From Saprospiraceae bacterium (GTDB taxonomy: Bacteria; Bacteroidota; Bacteroidia; Chitinophagales; Saprospiraceae): a stretch of 64,000 nt of DNA. This document shows, piece after piece, positions 59,174-64,000 of this stretch (position 1 is the stretch's first letter; each line of letters opens with the position of its first letter). Location: positions 35,236 through 99,235 of the forward strand of contig JABDJE010000215.1 in NCBI GenBank assembly GCA_013002625.1, written 5' to 3'. The notes below the pieces were generated by a model, which did not search any database, had not been told where the DNA came from, and saw only the letters and a program-made list of their open reading frames with translations. The translations under genes were made by a program, and so were the position numbers.

Positions 59174-60232
59174 ATGTCTATAAATTACTCATCAATTGCA
59201 ACTGAACTTGTTGAATGGTATGTTCAACACAAAAGGGTCCTTCCGTGGCGAGCCACCAAGAATCCTTATTTAATATGGGTATCTGAAATCATACTACAGC
59301 AAACCACGGTTCGACAAGGTCTACCCTATTATCTGAAATTTATCGACCGCTTTCCCAATATAGGGGCGCTGGCCACAACACCTGAAGATGATCTTCTAAA
59401 GCTATGGGAAGGTCTTGGCTACTATTCCAGGGCAAGAAATATGCATCATGCTGCAAAGCTTATCTACACAAAATATGGTGGTCAATTCCCTGACAACTAT
59501 GATGACATTCGTGCACTTAAGGGTGTAGGTGATTACACCGCCGCCGCAGTTGCCAGCATTGCTTATGAGCTTCCTTATCCCGTTGTGGATGGTAATGTGA
59601 TTCGGGTGGTTTCCAGACTCTTGAATATTAGCGACCCTGTTGACACCAGACCCGTTCTGAATCAGATACAAGTCGCCTGTAAAAAACTCATAAAAGATCA
59701 GCAGCCTTCCGTATTTAATCAGGCAATAATGGAATTAGGCGCATTGGTATGTACGCCCAAAAATCCGAATTGTACTGAATGTCCCATCAAAAACCACTGC
59801 TCGGCCAGAGCCTTAGATACGGTATCTGCCATTCCTTTTAAGTCGAAAAAGCTCAAAAAGAAATCGCGCTATTTTCAATATTTTAAAATAGAATCCGACG
59901 AAAAGATTGTTTTACAAAAAAGGATCGGTAAAGATATCTGGCGCGGCCTGTATCAGTTTCCCATGATTGAGCTTGATAAAGCCACATTTCAGCAAAAGCC
60001 CAGAAGACTGCCTCTTTCACTGTCGCCGCAGTTGATTAAAGAAGATTCCGCAAAAGCCTATAAGCAAACACTGACCCACCAACTTATTTTTGCTCAATTT
60101 TATAAAGTATACGCTGAATTGAAAGACCTACCCAATGAATATATATTAGTGAATAAAGAGGCATTGAGTAGCTATGCATTCCCAAAAGTCATAGATTTGT
60201 ACTTAAATGATAAATCAATACCTTTATTTTAA
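59174..60232 (+). CDS. mutY: A/G-specific adenine DNA glycosylase
   Basis: 352 residues. The helix-hairpin-helix LKGVGDYTAAAVAS, the catalytic Glu in SEIILQQTTV, the [4Fe-4S] cysteines in CTPKNPNCTECPIKNHC (C-x6-C-x2-C-x5-C) and a C-terminal NUDIX-like domain that recognises 8-oxoG are all present. It removes adenine opposite 8-oxoguanine. The ATG follows directly on the T tract of a terminator; an in-frame TTG at 59156 lies inside the hairpin. First gene of mutY-ssb-gldE-gldD. Confidence 0.95.
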   Translation: MSINYSSIATELVEWYVQHKRVLPWRATKNPYLIWVSEIILQQTTVRQGLPYYLKFIDRFPNIGALATTPEDDLLKLWEGLGYYSRARNMHHAAKLIYTKYGGQFPDNYDDIRALKGVGDYTAAAVASIAYELPYPVVDGNVIRVVSRLLNISDPVDTRPVLNQIQVACKKLIKDQQPSVFNQAIMELGALVCTPKNPNCTECPIKNHCSARALDTVSAIPFKSKKLKKKSRYFQYFKIESDEKIVLQKRIGKDIWRGLYQFPMIELDKATFQQKPRRLPLSLSPQLIKEDSAKAYKQTLTHQLIFAQFYKVYAELKDLPNEYILVNKEALSSYAFPKVIDLYLNDKSIPLF

Positions 60233-60250
60233 TAACGTTTAATTATTCCT

Positions 60251-60712
60251 ATGATAAATAAAGTCACTTTAATTGGTCACCTTGGAAAAGATCCTGAAGT
60301 TAGAACATTAGAGAATGGTGCTGTGGTGGCAAGGTTTTCAGTTGCTACAAATGAAAACTACAAAGACAAGAATGGCGAGTGGCAATCTATTACAGAATGG
60401 CACAATGTCGTTGCCTGGCGAAATCTTGCAAGCAGAGCAGAAAGAGACCTTAAAAAGGGCAGTCTGGTCTATGTAGAAGGTAAGTTATCAACAAGAAAGT
60501 GGCAAGATCAGAATGGCAATGACCGTTATAATACTGACGTGGTTGCTTTGTCATTGCGTCCACTAGACAAGCGTGAAAATTCTGGTAGCAGCGGAGCTAT
60601 GGACAGTTTTCCAAGCATCTCAGATGAGCTTCCATCTACATCAACACAGCCAGCAGCAAACACTAATACAGCTAAGCCTGTCGTTGAGCAAGATGATGAT
60701 TTACCGTTTTAA
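60251..60712 (+). CDS. ssb: Single-stranded DNA-binding protein
   Basis: 153 residues: OB fold starting MINKVTLIGHLGKDPEVRTLENGAVVARFSVATNENY, a Ser/Pro/Thr-rich linker (about 112-145) and the acidic tip DDDLPF that binds partner proteins. Follows mutY by 18 bp and precedes gldE, the conserved order in Bacteroidota. Confidence 0.97.
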   Translation: MINKVTLIGHLGKDPEVRTLENGAVVARFSVATNENYKDKNGEWQSITEWHNVVAWRNLASRAERDLKKGSLVYVEGKLSTRKWQDQNGNDRYNTDVVALSLRPLDKRENSGSSGAMDSFPSISDELPSTSTQPAANTNTAKPVVEQDDDLPF

Positions 60713-60745
60713 TCGCTAAGCTATTCGTTAATTAAACATTTGGTT

Positions 60746-62137
60746 TTGGACCCTGAACCCCCCCTTCTATTATTTTTATTTAACGCATTCTCAGTCCTTT
60801 TATCCTTTTGGGGTATAGTCTCTTGTTCCATAGGACTGCTTATTTTGCTTTGTTGTTCTGCATTGGTTTCTGGATCAGAGGTTGCCTTCTTTTCTTTATC
60901 GCCCAATGATCTTGACAGCCTGGAAAAGGAAGGAGATAAGTTGGATCAAGTTGTTCTAAAGTTGCGAAGCAAGCCGAGAAAGTTACTTGCTACAATATTA
61001 ATCAGCAACAACTTCATTAATATTGCTATCGTCATCCTCTCGGATTTTCTGATACGTAATCTATTGGGCGATGAGCTCTTGCTCAAAATAGGGGGTTGGT
61101 TTGCCCAATACGTGCCTTTAGAAGCAATGAGTCTCGGGCGTGTAGTCAACTTTCTAATAACCATTGTTGGTGTTACTTTTTTCCTTGTTCTCTTTGGGGA
61201 GGTCGCACCAAAGGTTTACGCCAACCTTAACAACAAGAAGTTTGCTCGACTGATGGCCAGACCGATGTACATAATGGCTCTTTTCTTTACACCCGTTAGT
61301 CGCTTCTTGGTAAACTGGTCTTCTAAAATGGAGTCACAGTTTATTTATCAAAAATCCGGTCTTGACGACACCAGTAAAGAAGAACTAGACAAAGCCATTC
61401 AACTAACCGTCAATAATATACACGAATCCGAAGAAGCAGACATGTTGCGTGGAATCATCAAGTTTGGTAATGTCTCTGCAAAACAAATCATGCGATCAAG
61501 AGTAGATGTTGTCGCTGTTGAAAAAGAGGACAACTTCAAAGAGCTCATGGCGCTCATAAAAGAAAGTGGATACTCTCGTATTCCGGTTTATAAAGAGGAC
61601 TTTGATGAAATAATTGGTATTCTCTATGCCAAGGATCTTTTGGGCTGCTCAAATGAAGATGCCTCTTTCGACTGGCAACAGTTTATTCGTGAGAATGTAC
61701 TCTATGTTCCCGAGTCAAAGAAAATTGATGACCTCTTAAAGGAATTCCAGCAGAAGCGCATGCATATGGCTGTAGTCGTAGACGAGTTTGGCGGAAGTGC
61801 TGGTATTGTGACCCTGGAGGATATCATGGAAGAAGTTATTGGTGAAATCAAAGATGAATTCGACGATGAGGAAGAGGTCGATTTTATTAAAATCAATGAC
61901 AGCAATTATATTTTTGATGGCAAATCTTTGTTAAATGATGTCGCACGTATAATGGGCCTTGAGAAAGGGTCGTTTGACACATTTAAAGGAAATGCCGATT
62001 CATTGGCTGGGATGATGTTGACACATTTTGGACTTATTCCAAAAAAGGACCGGGAGCTTATTATTCATCCATTTCGGTTTAGAATCGTCTCCGTTTCAAA
62101 AAGACGTATTGAAAAAATACATGTAACACTATTATAG
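60746..62137 (+). CDS. gldE: Gliding motility-associated protein GldE (CBS/CorC-type)
   Basis: About 463 residues. Several membrane helices (about 5-30, 80-100, 120-145), then two CBS domains (about 215-330) and a CorC/HlyC-type C-terminal domain (about 345-440) with MHMAVVVDEFGGSAGIVTLEDIMEEVIGEI. I choose the TTG at 60746 (MDPEPP), which fits the family start, over the TTG at 60740. GldE is associated with GldD in gliding bacteria. It ends two bases before gldD. Confidence 0.87.
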   Translation: MDPEPPLLLFLFNAFSVLLSFWGIVSCSIGLLILLCCSALVSGSEVAFFSLSPNDLDSLEKEGDKLDQVVLKLRSKPRKLLATILISNNFINIAIVILSDFLIRNLLGDELLLKIGGWFAQYVPLEAMSLGRVVNFLITIVGVTFFLVLFGEVAPKVYANLNNKKFARLMARPMYIMALFFTPVSRFLVNWSSKMESQFIYQKSGLDDTSKEELDKAIQLTVNNIHESEEADMLRGIIKFGNVSAKQIMRSRVDVVAVEKEDNFKELMALIKESGYSRIPVYKEDFDEIIGILYAKDLLGCSNEDASFDWQQFIRENVLYVPESKKIDDLLKEFQQKRMHMAVVVDEFGGSAGIVTLEDIMEEVIGEIKDEFDDEEEVDFIKINDSNYIFDGKSLLNDVARIMGLEKGSFDTFKGNADSLAGMMLTHFGLIPKKDRELIIHPFRFRIVSVSKRRIEKIHVTLL

Positions 62138-62139
62138 CA

Positions 62140-62730
62140 ATGAGAATACTTGTAGCAGTTCTTATTTTTGTTTTCTTATCTTGCCAAAGCGACCAGACGA
62201 CCATTCCTAAGCCAAGGGTTTATCCTCGGATAGATTTTCCGGTAAAGTCTTACGCGCCTTTTAGTCACGATGCCTGCCCTTTTGTTTTCGACAAGGCCAA
62301 TTATGTCCAATATCAAAAGGATAGTATAAGTACGCTCGACATCGCTGGTGCCGACTGTTGGTTTGATCTGTACTCTGAAGAATTAAATTCCATTTTTCAT
62401 TTCAGTTACATTCGTTTCAATGACCGTCCAACATTTGATGCCTTGATTCAGGATGCTTTTGAAATGGTAGACAAGCATAATATTAAAGCCAACTATCGCT
62501 CAGAGAGTATCATTGAAAATAAAGATGCTCAGCTTTATGGAATCCTTTTCGAGATCGATGGACCAGTTGCTGCGCCGCTCCAGTTTTATGTAACCGACTC
62601 GATGTCTCATTTCTTACGTGGAAGTCTATATTTTAATGCACAGGTAAACAGGGATTCGATAGCTCCAGTATATGATTTTCTTAAAATTGATTTCGAGAGA
62701 ATGATGGAAAGCTTTAAGTGGGAATCGTAA
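62140..62730 (+). CDS. gldD: Gliding motility lipoprotein GldD
   Basis: 196 residues: lipoprotein signal (lipobox FLSC, Cys15) and the GldD pattern TIPKPRVYPRIDFPVKSYAPF near the start, then ADCWFDLYSEELNSIFHFSYI and LYGILFEIDGPVAAPLQFYVTDSMSHFLRGSLYF. Required for gliding motility or T9SS in flavobacteria. Two bases after gldE; a bidirectional terminator follows. Confidence 0.9.
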   Translation: MRILVAVLIFVFLSCQSDQTTIPKPRVYPRIDFPVKSYAPFSHDACPFVFDKANYVQYQKDSISTLDIAGADCWFDLYSEELNSIFHFSYIRFNDRPTFDALIQDAFEMVDKHNIKANYRSESIIENKDAQLYGILFEIDGPVAAPLQFYVTDSMSHFLRGSLYFNAQVNRDSIAPVYDFLKIDFERMMESFKWES

Positions 62731-62741
62731 GTTCCAATAAA

Positions 62742-62770
62742 AAAGCCCCCTGAGCAGGAGGCTTTCTTTT
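62742..62770. terminator. Bidirectional terminator between gldD and the T9SS protein
   Basis: AAAGCCCCCT (62742-62751) pairs with AGGAGGCTTT (62756-62765) with one mismatch and loop GAGC, followed by T on one strand and preceded by A on the other, between converging genes. Confidence 0.82.
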
Positions 62771-62785
62771 CATTTATTTTTTGTT

Positions 62786-64000
62786 TTAAATCTTTATCAA
62801 CTTACCAGATCGTTGAATCCGATCTGAAGAAATTTGATAATAGTAACTTCCTTTCGGCCAATTCGTGGCTTCCTGAAGACTAAGTCTTGTAGCGCTGTTA
62901 ACTTCATGACTAAACATAAGTTTTCCGGTGGCAGAATAAACATTAATTGCTGTATTTTCCTGAATACCCCTTAGGTCAATTATAAATGATTCGTTAAAAG
63001 GGTTAGGATATATTTCAGCAACTGTCTCCCCGTTTCTGGATTCAAGTCTTTCAAAAGACAGGTCTTCACCTTCGATACTTAAAGATTCTCTTTTGTCAAG
63101 ATCACCCTTTAATACCCCCATGAAATCATGGTGATGGCTTTTGTTCTGGATGTTTTCAATGTAGACCATTTGCGATAAGTCATCATGGAGGGGATTGGCT
63201 GTCATTCTTGTCATGTCTTCCACATTGTAAAATACCCATTGTCTTTCGTTGGGCCATTCGTCCTCTTCGCCTTCAATTAATGCCTGAAGAATTTCAAGAT
63301 CCTCTGTGTCAACACGGAAGTCCTCATTGATGTCTGCTGCTATGAACGAATATGGGCTCTGGAATTCGTATTCTCCGTTCACGTATGCCTGGAGAATTTC
63401 AAGATCCTCTGCCGTAACTTTTGTCATGTCACCTTGCTTGTAGGCCGTAACCTCATAGTTTCGGTTTAGAAGAATATCATTCACGCCGTATACACCATTT
63501 TGATTTGAATGTGTGTGAATCACATTGTAATGAGGAATCGAGTCGATAATCTTTTCTTCATAGACAATTGTCAAGTCATAAATGTATACCAGTGCATTTG
63601 TACCATTATAAAAACTGTCAATTATTTCATAGTTATAAGATGAGTCTGTTTCAGTAATGTAAGAATATCCTGGCTCTCTGTCTTTCATTGTAACCTGAAC
63701 TTGCTCTAACAGGTCATGAGATTCATCTTTAATTTTACCAGCAAGCACATATTTGTTTTGTTCGTCAGGTTGACAGTCAGGAATACTGGCAGCGTTGTTT
63801 TGTACATCCAATATAACGACGCAATACGATTGGTTTCCTTTACTGTCTGTCACCCACATCTGTACTGGATTCGGTCCTACTTGATCACAAGTAAATACGC
63901 GTGCTAAATCAGTTACGTCAGAAGAAAAACTAAATGTCAGCGGTCCGTTATTGCACGGGTGATAACTTCCAACGTTTAAATCTGATGCCCATACCTCTAC
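62786..64000 (-). CDS. Large secreted T9SS protein with dockerin-like motifs (partial)
   Basis: The frame is open to the window edge, so the gene starts outside. The visible 405 residues begin in an Ig/HYR-like segment with VTCD-type ends (VFTCDQVGPNPVQMWVTDSKGNQSYCVVILDV), go through a beta-rich part and a pair of dockerin-like calcium repeats near 225-295 of the visible part (two copies of TAEDLEILQAYVNGEY / TEDLEILQALIEGEE), and end with a type A T9SS sorting domain (IYPNPFNESFIIDL ... GKLIKI). At the DNA level the two repeats share 26 bp with one mismatch (63281-63306 and 63386-63411). Secreted, probably surface-attached. Confidence 0.85.
   Translation of the reverse strand, partial: VEVWASDLNVGSYHPCNNGPLTFSFSSDVTDLARVFTCDQVGPNPVQMWVTDSKGNQSYCVVILDVQNNAASIPDCQPDEQNKYVLAGKIKDESHDLLEQVQVTMKDREPGYSYITETDSSYNYEIIDSFYNGTNALVYIYDLTIVYEEKIIDSIPHYNVIHTHSNQNGVYGVNDILLNRNYEVTAYKQGDMTKVTAEDLEILQAYVNGEYEFQSPYSFIAADINEDFRVDTEDLEILQALIEGEEDEWPNERQWVFYNVEDMTRMTANPLHDDLSQMVYIENIQNKSHHHDFMGVLKGDLDKRESLSIEGEDLSFERLESRNGETVAEIYPNPFNESFIIDLRGIQENTAINVYSATGKLMFSHEVNSATRLSLQEATNWPKGSYYYQISSDRIQRSGKLIKI

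Noticed and set aside
60721..60906. 61-residue hydrophilic frame opposite the gldE start
   Set aside because: No family match and it lies over the conserved N-terminus of GldE.

Overview
The window reads as a chromosomal segment of a Bacteroidota bacterium, probably a Saprospiria-like marine or environmental lineage; the class is my inference. The signs are type IX secretion C-terminal sorting domains on three secreted proteins, the gliding/T9SS genes gldD, gldE and gldH, the conserved mutY-ssb-gldE-gldD block, frequent TAnnTTTG promoter elements, weak ribosome binding sites with many TTG/GTG starts, and Bacteroidota-type small proteins. Most of it is ordinary, densely packed housekeeping sequence.

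Layout. 1-5035: end of an MBL-fold hydrolase, then a leftward cluster (FNR-type reductase, Nfu Fe-S protein, inositol monophosphatase, MacB/FtsX-like permease, two unknown membrane proteins). 5139-7413: a lysylphosphatidylglycerol-synthase-type membrane protein, a 430-bp repeat-rich gap with heptamer repeats and nested palindromes, an alkyltransferase gene and tRNA-Phe. 8103-12985: a short rightward surface-polysaccharide operon (FkbM methyltransferase, Wzx-like flippase, Wzz-like protein, O-antigen ligase/polymerase). 12986-14143: tRNA-Val surrounded by tRNA-derived fragments and two small GIY-YIG nuclease genes. 14222-17803: a 1193-residue T9SS cargo protein. 17969-21813: leftward operon HU protein, TPR lipoprotein, tiny mS38-like protein, RNase E/G, glycosyltransferase. 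22055-29833: yicC-gmk-apaG, an Lhr-like helicase, an LRR T9SS protein, yebC, pdeM. 29876-35481: ECF sigma and partner, prfA, outer-membrane barrel, trmB, thiL, pseudouridine synthase and a 46-residue membrane protein. 35643-41232: two PH-domain proteins, mfd and a 51-residue membrane protein. 41315-46949: GHMP kinase, gldH-dnaJ, grpE, TlpA-like protein, flavoprotein, recA. 47033-52280: pyrH, tsf, rpsB, rpsI, rplM, mnmG. 52419-59119: a conserved protein of unknown function, M15 peptidase, thioredoxin-fold protein, MtfA-like protein, tgt, LptF/G-type permease, a second ECF sigma. 59174-64000: mutY-ssb-gldE-gldD and the 3' end of a large T9SS protein with dockerin-like motifs.

The most unusual region is 13002-14143. 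A functional-looking tRNA-Val is preceded by the 5' half, and followed by two 3'-side pieces, of a variant tRNA whose anticodon arm is replaced by a perfect palindrome (TCCCGAT-ACA-ATCGGGA). A small GIY-YIG nuclease gene sits between perfect 44-bp copies of this tRNA-like segment, and the tRNA 3' end plus its terminator is duplicated exactly over 56 bp. This looks like a miniature tRNA-associated, nuclease-encoding mobile or homing unit. That interpretation is inference; the repeats are directly visible. Secondary points of interest are the palindrome-rich gap at 6264-6622, three small genes easily missed (20619-20714, 35341-35481, 41077-41232), a candidate small RNA at 35585-35640, a 42-nt palindrome at 31963-32004, a tRNA-guanine transglycosylase without zinc cysteines, and an MtfA-like protein without its HExxH motif.
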